NCBI RefSeq assembly: GCF_041428715.1
Contig: NZ_CP155572.1
Direction: 5' to 3' (one strand)
DNA: 64,000 bases
Source of the DNA: Sporomusa malonica
GTDB taxonomy: Bacteria > Bacillota > Negativicutes > Sporomusales > Sporomusaceae
In this document: piece after piece, positions 1 to 8,323 of the stretch
How the letters are laid out: the number at the start of each line of letters is the position of its first letter
How positions within the stretch are numbered: position 1 is the stretch's first letter
Translations under genes and position numbers: made by a program
The notes under the pieces: model-generated
What the model was told of the DNA's origin: nothing
Database searches by the model: none
Seen by the model: the letters and a program-made list of their open reading frames with translations, nothing else

Positions 1-995
1 CGCTTGATGGCATCAACAAGAACGTAAGCGGCGTCATAACCAAGAACTGCCATGGCATCAGGCATTTGACCGAATTCTTTTTTGTAATTATCAACAAAAG
101 CTTTTGACAGCGGGCTGGTATCTTCTACTGAATAATGGTTAGTAAAATAAGTATTGTTAAGGGCTTGTGGTCCGCCGATTTCAGTAAGCTTTGGAGAATC
201 CCAGCCGTCACCACCGACTACCGGAACAGTAATACCCATTTCGCGAGCTTGTTTAACGATTTTTCCAACTTCTTCATAGTAGCCAGGTACGTAAAGAATG
301 TCAGGGTTGGTTGCTTTAATCTTTGTCAGGATTGTTTTAAAGTCCTGATCTTTTTGTAAGTATGCTTCTTCTGAGATGATCTGACCACCGCCTTTAGTAA
401 AGGCGTCTTTATAGAATTGCGCTAGACCTTTGCTATAGTCACTGGAATTATCAATCATGATAGCAGCTTTTTTTGCCTTAAGACTGTTTAAAGCAAAGTT
501 GGCGCCAACAGTACCTTGAAACGGGTCAATGAAACAGACGCGGAAGGTATAGTCTTTAGCTTTACCGGTTTTTTCATCTAGAGTAACTTTGGGGTTGGTA
601 GTAGCGGCAGCAACAAATGGAATTTTGTTGGCTTCGGCTACAGTCGAGCCCGCAATGCCGTTAGAGCTGGTGGTGAAACCGGTTACAGCAATAACTTTAT
701 CCTGGGTGATAACTTTGGTCATTGCATTGGAAGATTCGGAAGGTTCGCCTTTGTTGTCGGCCATTATCGGTTGGATTTGTTTGCCGAGTACGCCACCCTT
801 GGCATTGATTTCTTTAAACGCCATTTTAGCGCCGTTAGCCGCTGCTGTCCCGAAAGATGCAGTATTGCCAGTAAGTTCGTAAACTACACCGATTTTGAGG
901 TCTTTGCTGGCGGTATCACCACAACCTGTGACTAGCCCAGCTAACATTAGCAGCATTGTTAATAGACTCGCCATTTTTAATCCGATTTTACTCAT
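1..995 (-). CDS. ABC transporter substrate-binding lipoprotein, branched-chain amino acid type (3' end cut by window)
   Basis: This is the start of a periplasmic-binding-protein lipoprotein that would capture an amino acid for an ABC importer. The reading frame starts at the ATG at 995 behind a good ribosome site (ggagga) and runs off the window edge after about 331 codons, so the C-terminus is missing. The N-terminus is a lipoprotein signal with lipobox LVTGC, followed by KIGVVYELTGNTASFG, typical of LivJ/HAAT-family binding proteins. The body keeps the family's ANGAKMAFKEIN and YDAAYVLVDA segments. It is separated from the rocA operon by a terminator, so it is probably its own transcription unit. 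Its ligand cannot be read from sequence; lying next to a proline/glutamate oxidation operon is only a hint. Confidence 0.9.
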   Translation of the reverse strand, partial: MSKIGLKMASLLTMLLMLAGLVTGCGDTASKDLKIGVVYELTGNTASFGTAAANGAKMAFKEINAKGGVLGKQIQPIMADNKGEPSESSNAMTKVITQDKVIAVTGFTTSSNGIAGSTVAEANKIPFVAAATTNPKVTLDEKTGKAKDYTFRVCFIDPFQGTVGANFALNSLKAKKAAIMIDNSSDYSKGLAQFYKDAFTKGGGQIISEEAYLQKDQDFKTILTKIKATNPDILYVPGYYEEVGKIVKQAREMGITVPVVGGDGWDSPKLTEIGGPQALNNTYFTNHYSVEDTSPLSKAFVDNYKKEFGQMPDAMAVLGYDAAYVLVDAIK

Positions 996-1105
996 AGTAA
1001 TCCTCCCCTATTCACGCAAAAATTATAAAGAAACCTAGTACCGTAATTTACATATCACCTCCACCATAAATCCGTTTGTTAAAAGTCAATTTGGGTTAAA
1101 AAATA

Positions 1106-1152
1106 GCTTTTTGGAGAGAATAACAAATAAATGTCTCCCCCCAAAAAGCAAC
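1106..1152 (-). terminator. Rho-independent terminator after rocA
   Basis: On the minus strand a stem made of gctttttgggg and ccaaaaagc arms around an AT-rich loop is followed by a T-rich tract. It sits about 110 bp past the rocA stop and closes the dehydrogenase operon. Confidence 0.6.
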
Positions 1153-1262
1153 TTTGCTTGTTTGTACCAAAAATTCAATTATACTTTTGTTTCCTATGAT
1201 TATACATTGTATTACGGTTTATTAAAATATGCAAGAGGTATTTTTGTTAACTGTGAAGTTAT

Positions 1263-2810
1263 TTACAGTTTTTCTGCTACGGATTTAGCCTGCATAAAGA
1301 GCAGTAGATAGTCGGCACCACCTGCTTTGGAGTCGGTACCTGACATATTAAAGCCGCCAAACGGATGAACGCCAACAAGTGCACCGGTGCATTTGCGGTT
1401 GAGGTAAAGGTTGCCGACATGGAACTCTCTGCGGGCTTTCTCAAGCTTGGTCCGGTTTTTGGAGTATACAGCTCCTGTAAGTCCATATTCAGTGTCGTTG
1501 GCAATGGCAATAGCCTGATTATAATCAGCAGCTTTGATAAGAGCTACGACCGGCCCAAAGATTTCTTCCTGGGCGACGCGTGCTTTTGAGTCAACATCAG
1601 CAACAACTGTTGGCTCAATAAAATAACCATTTTCGGCTCCTTTAACACCGCCGGCCACTATCCGGCCTTCGCTTTTGCCAATTTCAATGTATTCAAGTAT
1701 TTTCCCATAGGCGTTCTTGTCAATTACTGGTCCCATGTTGATAGTTGGATCGCTGGCAGGTCCCATTTTGAGGGCTTTGGTTTTGGCGGCGACTTTAGCA
1801 ACAATTTCATCATATACGTCTGCGACAATAATTGCGCGAGAGCAAGCTGAGCATTTTTGTCCCTGGAATCCAAACGCTGAGGCGACAATGCCGTTGGCGG
1901 CGTCTTCAATATCGGCTTCACTGTCAACAATAATGGCGTCCTTACCGCCCATTTCGGCAACCACACGTTTTATCCATTTTTGTCCTGGTACAACATCGGC
2001 GGCTAATTTATTAATTCTAAGGCCAACTTCTTTAGAACCGGTAAAGTTGATAAACCGGATTTTCGGATGGCTGACAAGGTAATCACCAATAGCACTGCCA
2101 CTGCCTGGCAAGAAATTGACGACTCCAGGCGGCAGACTGACTTCTTCCCACAGCTCCATAAGTTTGGCGGCAATGATCGGTGTAGTGCTGGCCGGTTTCA
2201 TAATAACAGTGTTACCGGTAACGATAGCGGCGGCCGTCATCCCAGCCAATATTGCTAAAGGGAAGTTCCAAGGAGGGATAATAAGGCCAACGCCCAGCGG
2301 AATGTAAAAACACTCGTTTTGTTCGCCTGCATTAGGTACAACTGGCATACCGGCAGCATACTGGAGCATCTGATGAGCATAGTACTCCAAGAAATCAATG
2401 GCTTCGGCGGTATCTGCGTCAGCTTCTACCCAATTTTTCCCCGACTCTTCCACCAGCCATGCTGAAAACTCGAATTTTTTACGGCGCATAATAGCGGCAG
2501 CTTTAAACAGGTAGCGAGCCCGCTCTTCAGGGCTGACATATTGCCACTCAGCGAAGGCTGACAGGGCACTTTGGACTGCGCTTTCAGCCAGTTCAGTATT
2601 GGCTCTGGCAGTTGTACCGATGACCTCTTCGAAATTAGATGGGTTGACTGAAGTTATTCGAGCTTCGGTATCGATTTTTTTCCCCCCGATGACTAGCGGG
2701 TAGTGACGGCCTTTTAGTGTGGCGATTTTGGCAAGCTCCTGTTCCATCGCGGTGCGATTTTCGGGTAGGGAAAAATTGACGAGTGCTTCATTTTTGTACT
2801 CTACTAACAT
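1263..2810 (-). CDS. rocA: L-glutamate gamma-semialdehyde (1-pyrroline-5-carboxylate) dehydrogenase
   Basis: This NAD-dependent aldehyde dehydrogenase oxidises glutamate semialdehyde (the open form of P5C) to glutamate, the second step of proline, ornithine or arginine breakdown. The 515-residue length matches the RocA/PruA monofunctional family. The catalytic glutamate lies in EMGGKDAIIVD (about residue 285) and the catalytic cysteine in GQKCSACSR (about residue 320). The NAD-binding segment FTGSKEVG is also present. It is the last gene of a minus-strand operon, 27 bp after the flavoprotein subunit, so the upstream complex probably makes P5C. The start follows a taggaggt ribosome site. Family assignment is secure; the in vivo substrate source is inferred from context. 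Confidence 0.93.
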   Translation of the reverse strand: MLVEYKNEALVNFSLPENRTAMEQELAKIATLKGRHYPLVIGGKKIDTEARITSVNPSNFEEVIGTTARANTELAESAVQSALSAFAEWQYVSPEERARYLFKAAAIMRRKKFEFSAWLVEESGKNWVEADADTAEAIDFLEYYAHQMLQYAAGMPVVPNAGEQNECFYIPLGVGLIIPPWNFPLAILAGMTAAAIVTGNTVIMKPASTTPIIAAKLMELWEEVSLPPGVVNFLPGSGSAIGDYLVSHPKIRFINFTGSKEVGLRINKLAADVVPGQKWIKRVVAEMGGKDAIIVDSEADIEDAANGIVASAFGFQGQKCSACSRAIIVADVYDEIVAKVAAKTKALKMGPASDPTINMGPVIDKNAYGKILEYIEIGKSEGRIVAGGVKGAENGYFIEPTVVADVDSKARVAQEEIFGPVVALIKAADYNQAIAIANDTEYGLTGAVYSKNRTKLEKARREFHVGNLYLNRKCTGALVGVHPFGGFNMSGTDSKAGGADYLLLFMQAKSVAEKL

Positions 2811-2837
2811 TGTTATTACCTCCTAATATTTAGATAA

Positions 2838-3986
2838 TCAGACTACAGATGGCTCAACATACAATTCGCCGCGAGCAAATCTTTCGGCACTAAACATGTT
2901 GATGGGAATATCTGTTGACAGTCCGAGGACGGTTTGGGCCATAAGCTTACCAACCATAGGGGCAATCATAAAACCATGGCCGCTAAAACCAGCAGCTGTG
3001 TAGAAGCCTTGAATGTTTGCATCCTGTCCCAGGATTGGTGTTCGATCCGGACACATATCATAGAGACCGGCCCATTGCCTGATAACGTTTAAATTAGCGA
3101 GCGGCGGTAGTATTTTAGTAATGCGCTTAGCCATCTCAGTCATAAACTGCCAGCTTGATGTAGTATTAAAGGTCTCAGGCTCGTCGGGATGGCCAATACC
3201 CATAATAAAGCTGCCATGAGGTGTCTGCTGGCAATATAGATTATGGTAAAAGCACATGACCATCGGAGTTTGCAGAGGTTCAACCGGTTCGGTAACAAGT
3301 ATTTCATGCCGTTCAGGAAAAATTGGTAACTCAATGCCAGCCATCCGGCCAACCGTTTTAGCATAACCGCCTGCAGCATTAATAACTGTGTTGGTAGCAA
3401 TATCACCCTTATCAGTGTGAACAGTCGTTACTTTTCCTGCTTCGACGGTTAAGCCGGTGAGTTCAGTATAGGTGTAAAACTTAACCCCTAACAGAGCGGC
3501 GGCTTTAGCGTACAAACTAGTTACTTTGAACGGGTTGGCATGGCCATCTTTAGGGCAGAAAGTAGCTCCCAAGAGTGCTTCAGTATTTAAGTGAGGTACA
3601 ATTTTTTTTGCCTCTGCTGGTGTTGTCCAGCGGGCTGGGATGTCGAGTGAATTTTGTAGCTTAAGATTTTTCTTGAACTGCTCAACCATTTTTTCAGTAT
3701 AAGCGAGCAAGAGATAGCCGCCTTGTTTAAATTCAATGTCACCATCGACCTCTAATAGCTCAGGTAAATTTTCCAGCATTTTGACACTTTCACGGGAGAG
3801 CAGGCAATTGGTTTCTGTACCCCACTGCATCCGGACACCAGCACCGCACCGGCCTGTTGCGCCGCTGGCAAGGTAGCCGCGCTCTATTACAGCTACTTGC
3901 CCGGCACCAGCTTTTGCCAGGTTGTAAGCAATGGCGCAGCCGACAACGCCGCCGCCGATAACAACGACATCAGCCTGTTTAATCAT
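2838..3986 (-). CDS. FAD-dependent amino-acid dehydrogenase catalytic subunit (proline/sarcosine/octopine dehydrogenase beta type)
   Basis: Predicted catalytic flavoprotein of a multi-subunit dye-linked dehydrogenase. The N-terminus VVVIGGGVVGCAIAYNLAKA is a Rossmann FAD-binding motif of the DAO/DadA superfamily. The C-terminal AAGFSGHGFMIAPMVGKL is the usual second FAD contact of this family. Its length of 382 residues fits HcnC, OoxB and the beta subunit of archaeal proline dehydrogenase. I chose the ATG at 3986, behind gggggtg, over an upstream in-frame GTG at 3995. It overlaps the stop of the small iron-sulfur gene by 8 bp, so the two are translationally coupled. Proline is the favoured substrate because rocA follows directly; hydroxyproline, sarcosine or opines remain possible. 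Confidence 0.82.
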   Translation of the reverse strand: MIKQADVVVIGGGVVGCAIAYNLAKAGAGQVAVIERGYLASGATGRCGAGVRMQWGTETNCLLSRESVKMLENLPELLEVDGDIEFKQGGYLLLAYTEKMVEQFKKNLKLQNSLDIPARWTTPAEAKKIVPHLNTEALLGATFCPKDGHANPFKVTSLYAKAAALLGVKFYTYTELTGLTVEAGKVTTVHTDKGDIATNTVINAAGGYAKTVGRMAGIELPIFPERHEILVTEPVEPLQTPMVMCFYHNLYCQQTPHGSFIMGIGHPDEPETFNTTSSWQFMTEMAKRITKILPPLANLNVIRQWAGLYDMCPDRTPILGQDANIQGFYTAAGFSGHGFMIAPMVGKLMAQTVLGLSTDIPINMFSAERFARGELYVEPSVV

Positions 3987-4254
3987 GCTTGGCACCCCCA
4001 GCTAGCGCACCTAAGGTTATCGGGGCTGTCGGTGGGCGGAAAGTCGGCAAAACAATATTGCCGGTGTTGGTTTCTAAAGCTTTGGCAAGTTCTTGTGCTA
4101 TTAAAGGTGTGCACGTGCGACCTTGACAAGGGCCCATGCCGCACCGGCATTCGCGTTTGAGTTCTTCCAGGGTGTGTTTTCCCTGCTTAATGAGTTCGTG
4201 GATGTCTTGAAGTGTGATGTCTTCACAGCGACAGATAATGACCGGTTCAGTCAT
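3979..4254 (-). CDS. BFD-like [2Fe-2S] subunit of the dehydrogenase
   Basis: A 91-residue electron-transfer subunit. Four cysteines in the pattern CRCED…CRCGMGPCQGRTC match the BFD-like [2Fe-2S] domain that in HcnB/OoxA-type proteins is fused to the C-terminus of the FAD subunit. Here it is a separate gene lying between the catalytic subunit (8-bp overlap) and the ferredoxin gene (3-bp gap). It probably carries electrons between the two flavoproteins of the complex. Confidence 0.8.
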   Translation of the reverse strand: MTEPVIICRCEDITLQDIHELIKQGKHTLEELKRECRCGMGPCQGRTCTPLIAQELAKALETNTGNIVLPTFRPPTAPITLGALAGGAKHD

Positions 4255-4257
4255 GTG

Positions 4258-4746
4258 TTAGCCCTCCCTCCGTATGGCAATGCCCCGTATGTCCATGGCC
4301 AGCGTTTTGGGGACAGTCACCCATACTACGGTTGTTTTGTTTGTATTCTGCTGCACCCTTTTCACTTGAGCGACAGCGACTGGTTCCCCTTTGCGGTTTA
4401 AGGCATCTACAGTCTGGTCAGACTTAGGCAGGGGCAAATACTCGTAAGGCAGTTTAAGCAGAGCTTCATCTGTACTATAAGAGTGGTCAATAACAAAAAT
4501 AGATAGTCCTGGACAATGCGCTAGGCAGATGCCGCAGCCGTTGCACTTGGTTTCGTCAAGTACAGGCCGTTCATTAATGTCTAAACCGATTGATATGGCT
4601 CCCCGCGGACAGGCCTCGACACAGGGGTTGCAGGGAATGTTTTGAAAACATTCAAATATAGCTATTGGGCCATGACTTAGGCGCTCTGACCCTGGTAAGA
4701 TACTGCTGACATCAGTGGGGGTAGGTACTCCTGTCTGTTCAAGCAT
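4258..4746 (-). CDS. 4Fe-4S ferredoxin-type subunit of the dehydrogenase
   Basis: A 162-residue iron-sulfur protein. Two cysteine clusters are visible, CFQNIPCNPCVEACPRG (about residues 33-49) and CNGCGICLAHCPG (about 68-80), consistent with one or two cubane clusters. The C-terminal half has no cysteine clusters. It overlaps the upstream FAD subunit by 8 bp. A ferredoxin subunit in a proline-dehydrogenase-type complex is known from heterotetrameric archaeal enzymes and suggests electrons leave to a ferredoxin or quinone pool rather than straight to NAD. Confidence 0.8.
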   Translation of the reverse strand: MLEQTGVPTPTDVSSILPGSERLSHGPIAIFECFQNIPCNPCVEACPRGAISIGLDINERPVLDETKCNGCGICLAHCPGLSIFVIDHSYSTDEALLKLPYEYLPLPKSDQTVDALNRKGEPVAVAQVKRVQQNTNKTTVVWVTVPKTLAMDIRGIAIRREG

Positions 4747-5857
4747 TGCATATCACCTCGCTTAAGGCTTCACTATGGTCATTTATAGTTACTTTGGCAA
4801 GGCCTGAGCGTATTTTAGCACTAACATTGCCAGCTCTGAGGGCAGCTAGTTGGTTTTTTGCTTCGGCATAGTCTTCGGATAGAGCGGCTGCTGTCTGCCC
4901 TAAACTGGCGGCTGCCGCCAGCCCGGCCAATTTGCCTTCAACCATGGCAGCTGATGCCTCCTCAACTCCTGCTACATCACCGGCAACATATATATCGGGA
5001 TGAGTAGTCAAAAGACTGGAGTTGCGGAAAGGTACATAACCGCCTAATTCTGGCACATAGGCCATTTTGCAGCCTGCTTGCCACAATAGTTCAGTTAACG
5101 GCGTCAGACCAACAGCCAGACATAGGCCGTCAGCCTGGATGTCTAGATCTGTCCCGGGTATTTGCTGCCAGTTAGTATCAAGCTGGCAGATGGTTGCTCC
5201 GGTAAGTGCCGGTGAGCCATAAGCAGCCTTAATAGTATGGTTTGTGTAAATAGGGATGCCGGCTCGCCGTATTTTGGCAGCATGCACCAGGTAACCACCG
5301 ATTTTAGGGGCTGCTTCGATAATGCCGGCAACCTCAACACCTGCTTGCAGTAGCTGGTAAGCGACAATCAAACCAATGTTGCCTGCACCCACCATCAGTA
5401 GGCGTTTGCCTGGCATGACACCATAAACATTCATAAGTGTCTGCACAGCACCGGCACCGTAAACGCCTGGCAGGTCGTTGCCTGGAAATGCTAACGTTTT
5501 TTCCGCTGCCCCTGAAGCAACAATGATTTTTTTTGCGTTAATAGTGACAAAGGTATCCTGATGTTTAACAGTTAATATGCCGTCCTCTTGGTAGTAACCC
5601 AGTACGGTGGCGTTATTCCAAGCGGTTACATTAGGAATGCCCAGCGCCTGTTTGACCAGTAGTGCGGCGATATCAATTCCCCGCTCGCCGGCATATTCGC
5701 TTTTCGAACCGAAAAATTTGTGTGTTTGTTTGATAAGCTGGCCGCCATAATATTCAGCACGCTCAATAAGTAACACACGAGCGCCTAGTTTTCCGGCATG
5801 AATGGCTGCCATAAGTCCGGCAGGACCGGCGCCGATAATGGCAATATCTATGTTCAT
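4739..5857 (-). CDS. FAD/NAD(P)-binding oxidoreductase subunit of the dehydrogenase (HcnB/OoxA/PDH-alpha type)
   Basis: A 372-residue flavoprotein with two Rossmann motifs: IAIIGAGPAGLMAAIHAGKLG at the N-terminus and LLMVGAGNIGLIVAYQLLQAG near residue 155. A late VAGDVAGVEEASAAMVEGKLAG segment binds the FAD pyrimidine side. This is the pyridine-nucleotide-disulfide-reductase-like subunit seen in HcnB, OoxA and the alpha subunit of archaeal proline dehydrogenase. It lacks the C-terminal BFD iron-sulfur domain those fused proteins carry; that domain is the separate gene at 3979-4254. Its ATG overlaps the preceding gene's stop (ATGA). Confidence 0.85.
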   Translation of the reverse strand: MNIDIAIIGAGPAGLMAAIHAGKLGARVLLIERAEYYGGQLIKQTHKFFGSKSEYAGERGIDIAALLVKQALGIPNVTAWNNATVLGYYQEDGILTVKHQDTFVTINAKKIIVASGAAEKTLAFPGNDLPGVYGAGAVQTLMNVYGVMPGKRLLMVGAGNIGLIVAYQLLQAGVEVAGIIEAAPKIGGYLVHAAKIRRAGIPIYTNHTIKAAYGSPALTGATICQLDTNWQQIPGTDLDIQADGLCLAVGLTPLTELLWQAGCKMAYVPELGGYVPFRNSSLLTTHPDIYVAGDVAGVEEASAAMVEGKLAGLAAAASLGQTAAALSEDYAEAKNQLAALRAGNVSAKIRSGLAKVTINDHSEALSEVICNA

Positions 5858-6159
5858 GGCAGTTTACCTCTTCCTGTTTGAGTTTCGACAGTCATCCCTT
5901 CTTGGAGCGGTTCCACACATACCCGCACGTTAGGCATACCATCGACGACCATTAAACAGGACGAACAGTTGCCGATTGCGCAGAATAGCCCCCGCGGCCG
6001 GTTAAGTTCGTGACTGTGTCTGAGCACTGTAATGCCAGCGGCATGTAGTGCGGCTGCAATGGGCTCACCAGCATAGCCTTCAAGTTGCTGTCCGTTAAAA
6101 TTAAACTGTACTTTATTTTTTTCAGGAAATGATAAGATTGGGTGATTGCTAATGCGCAT
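5854..6159 (-). CDS. [2Fe-2S] ferredoxin-like subunit (HcnA/OoxC type), first gene of the operon
   Basis: A 101-residue plant-type [2Fe-2S] protein. The cluster ligands are in FCAIGNCSSC with a fourth cysteine in NVRVCVEPL, the C-x4-C-x2-C-x(n)-C pattern of HcnA-like subunits. The start at 6159 has a strong aaggaggt site 6-7 bp upstream. A sigma-54 promoter lies just upstream (6187-6203), making this the first gene of the five-subunit dehydrogenase plus rocA operon. Confidence 0.83.
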   Translation of the reverse strand: MRISNHPILSFPEKNKVQFNFNGQQLEGYAGEPIAAALHAAGITVLRHSHELNRPRGLFCAIGNCSSCLMVVDGMPNVRVCVEPLQEGMTVETQTGRGKLP

Positions 6160-6186
6160 GACTGCACCTCCTTGCTATTTTATTAT

Positions 6187-6203
6187 TGCAAGAAGCATGC
6201 CAA
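6187..6203 (-). promoter_or_regulatory. Sigma-54 (-24/-12) promoter of the dehydrogenase-rocA operon
   Basis: On the minus strand the sequence reads TTGGCATGCTTCTTGCA, which matches the RpoN consensus TGGCAY-N5-TTGCW with the exact GG-N10-GC spacing. The predicted transcription start is about 12 bp downstream of the GC, around 6176, leaving a very short leader before the ATG at 6159. The adjacent sigma-54 activator gene supports the call. Confidence 0.85.
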
Positions 6204-6296
6204 GGATTGAATACGGAAAAATAAGATTGCTTCATCGGTACTCATAATGCTAAGCAGATGGCGTTGCGAGCACGTACGACGAGGCAATCTTGGCAT
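6197..6296. repeat. Inverted repeat flanking the activator-promoter interval
   Basis: The arm at 6197-6209 (atgccaaggattg) is the reverse complement of 6285-6296 (caatcttggcat), apart from one bulged base. The left arm overlaps the -24 element. A second 8-bp arm, aagattgc at 6223-6230, also pairs with 6284-6291. These could be activator binding sites or the ends of a small palindromic element. Confidence 0.5.
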
Positions 6297-6404
6297 TTTT
6301 ACCTATTTATCAAGATAATTAGCTTGACTGGGTTATAAATAAGAGCAAGACGAATTCGCAGCTTAGAAGTACTCTTTGTGGTCCATTTAAGCCCTCTTCT
6401 AGTG

Positions 6405-8159
6405 TCAATTTTTGGACGTTGACGTCAATAAATTGACATTGTCGAGAGCGAGATTAAGTTGACGCATTTTATAATATAGAGTACTGCGGGGAATTCCAAG
6501 TTTTTTAGCGGCTATTGCTTTGTTGAAGTTGGCCTCTTTAAGGGTCTGCTCAATTAGATCGCGTTCAAGTGTTGTCAGTTCAGGGATTGTTGTCAGTCCG
6601 GCAGTGTCGATAGTTTTGTTGTGGTGATATCCGGCTTTGAAGTTGGTTGGCAGGCTGCCTGTTGTTAGGGTATCGCTGTCAGCAAGAATAACCAGGCGTT
6701 CTAAAATATTGTTGAGCTCGCGAACATTTCCCGGCCAATCATACTCTAAAAACGCGGCCATGAGAGCTGGTTCTACTTTATTAATGGCTGCATCCGGATT
6801 GTGAAGGGCGCTAAAATGTTTAAGTCCCCGATAGACTAGCTCGGGGATATCCTCTCGTCTCGAGCGTAAGGGCGGCAATTGTAACGAGACTACATTAAGT
6901 CGATAATACAAGTCATCGCGAAAATCGCCGCTGGCAATCATATCTTCCAGATCACGGTGTGTCGCCGAAATGATGCGAACATCCACTTGTACCGGTTTAT
7001 CGCCGCCCACCCGGTAAAACTTCTTTTCCTGTAATACTCTAAGTAATTTTACTTGCATTTCTTTCGGCATTTCCCCAATTTCGTCAAGAAAGAGTGTTCC
7101 GCCGTCAGCAAGTTCAACTAAACCGGCTTTCCCTTTTCTATCAGCGCCGGTGAAGGCTCCGGAATGGTATCCGAACAGCTCGCTCTCAAACAGGCTAGCT
7201 GGAATAGCGCCACAGTTAATCTCAATAAACCTACCTTTTCGTCCACTGGCAATATGTACTGCGCGGGCAAATACTTCTTTACCTGTGCCGCTTTCACCGC
7301 GGAGTAACAGTGGCACATTGGTGGACGCGACCCGCCTGGCCATACCGACGGCTGCCAGTATGCCGGCGCTATGACCGCTGACACTGGCAAAGGCGTCAGT
7401 GCCTGTGTTAATTTTATCAATTTCGTTTTCTAGTGACTGCACTTTCCGGCTGGTTCGCGAGAGTTCCTGATTAAGGTTTACAACCTCCGTAATGTCACGT
7501 TCGGCGCACACTCCGCCAACAACCTTTCCCTCTAGCAGGATAGGAGCAGCATTAATAAGTACATGCGTATTAGAACAGGGTTTATGATATTGATCTTTGA
7601 CAGTTAGTTGCTCAGCAGCTACTTGTTTCACTAATAAGTTTGTGAAAAAATTATCAATGCGGTTACCTAGTATTTCTCCAGCCACAATACCATATAGTTT
7701 TTCGGCACGTTTATTCCAGATAACAACCTGATTGGCTTTATCGATAACACACACCGCTTCGCCGACAGTGTCCAGCACAGCTGCCATTTGTGTTTGCTGA
7801 AGATAATGTTTGGCAAGCAACGCGGCAAATACTAGTTCGGGCGTACTGAGTGCTACTACTTTACCCTCAGCTTCAAATAATATAGCCTGGGTTAAAAGTT
7901 CAGCAGGCGGACTGTCAAGCAATAGCGACAACTGGGTGATTGGTTTGATAACAGCATCGAACAAGGCAATATCCTGCGCATAACTTCCGGTACGTTGTAG
8001 TTGCTTAGCGGTAATATAGCCCAAGTTATTACCAGCCCACACGATGACGGCGGCCTGATTATCACCGCCGATATGAGCGGCAACATCAGCAACCGGTAAT
8101 AAGGGGTCCATTAGAATGAGTCTGTTCGCAACAACATCTTCTACGCGTAATGATTGCAC
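6405..8159 (-). CDS. Sigma-54-dependent transcriptional activator, CBS-PAS-AAA+-Fis
   Basis: Enhancer-binding protein that would remodel RNA polymerase-sigma-54 at the promoter at 6187-6203. Domains in order: a CBS-pair-like N-terminus (about 1-120), a PAS domain with VCVIDKANQVVIWNKRAEKLYG (about 125-240), the AAA+ domain with Walker A GESGTGKE, sigma-54 contact loop GAFTGA and Walker B GGTLFLDEIGEM, and a C-terminal Fis-type helix-turn-helix (AAKKLGIPRSTLYYKMRQL). I place the start at the GTG at 8159, behind aaggaggtgg; the longer frame from 8183 would include that ribosome site. CBS domains often sense adenosine nucleotides and PAS domains small ligands; the actual signal is unknown. The gene is 245 bp upstream of and co-oriented with its likely target operon. 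Confidence 0.9.
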   Translation of the reverse strand: MQSLRVEDVVANRLILMDPLLPVADVAAHIGGDNQAAVIVWAGNNLGYITAKQLQRTGSYAQDIALFDAVIKPITQLSLLLDSPPAELLTQAILFEAEGKVVALSTPELVFAALLAKHYLQQTQMAAVLDTVGEAVCVIDKANQVVIWNKRAEKLYGIVAGEILGNRIDNFFTNLLVKQVAAEQLTVKDQYHKPCSNTHVLINAAPILLEGKVVGGVCAERDITEVVNLNQELSRTSRKVQSLENEIDKINTGTDAFASVSGHSAGILAAVGMARRVASTNVPLLLRGESGTGKEVFARAVHIASGRKGRFIEINCGAIPASLFESELFGYHSGAFTGADRKGKAGLVELADGGTLFLDEIGEMPKEMQVKLLRVLQEKKFYRVGGDKPVQVDVRIISATHRDLEDMIASGDFRDDLYYRLNVVSLQLPPLRSRREDIPELVYRGLKHFSALHNPDAAINKVEPALMAAFLEYDWPGNVRELNNILERLVILADSDTLTTGSLPTNFKAGYHHNKTIDTAGLTTIPELTTLERDLIEQTLKEANFNKAIAAKKLGIPRSTLYYKMRQLNLALDNVNLLTSTSKN

Positions 8160-8182
8160 GTAGTACCACCTCCTTATAGGCA

Positions 8183-8224
8183 AAAAGACGCAGTGTCTCC
8201 TGATGAGGAGACAGCAGCGTCTTT
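8183..8224 (-). terminator. Terminator after pgeF
   Basis: A long hairpin with arms aaagacgc-tgtctcct and aggagaca-gcgtcttt is followed on the minus strand by a T-run. It lies between the pgeF stop and the activator's ribosome site, separating the two units. Confidence 0.8.
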
Positions 8225-8323
8225 GCTGTGTCAGATATTTGACGTTTCTTTTATTATAATGGTCTATTGTAATAATTTCAAGAACAAAGATGTTCTTCCA
8301 TCAAACTATAAGTTACACATTAT

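Noticed and set aside
8160..8183. TTG start at 8183 for the CBS-PAS activator
   Set aside because: The aaggaggt ribosome site would lie inside the coding sequence; GTG at 8159 is positioned correctly behind it.
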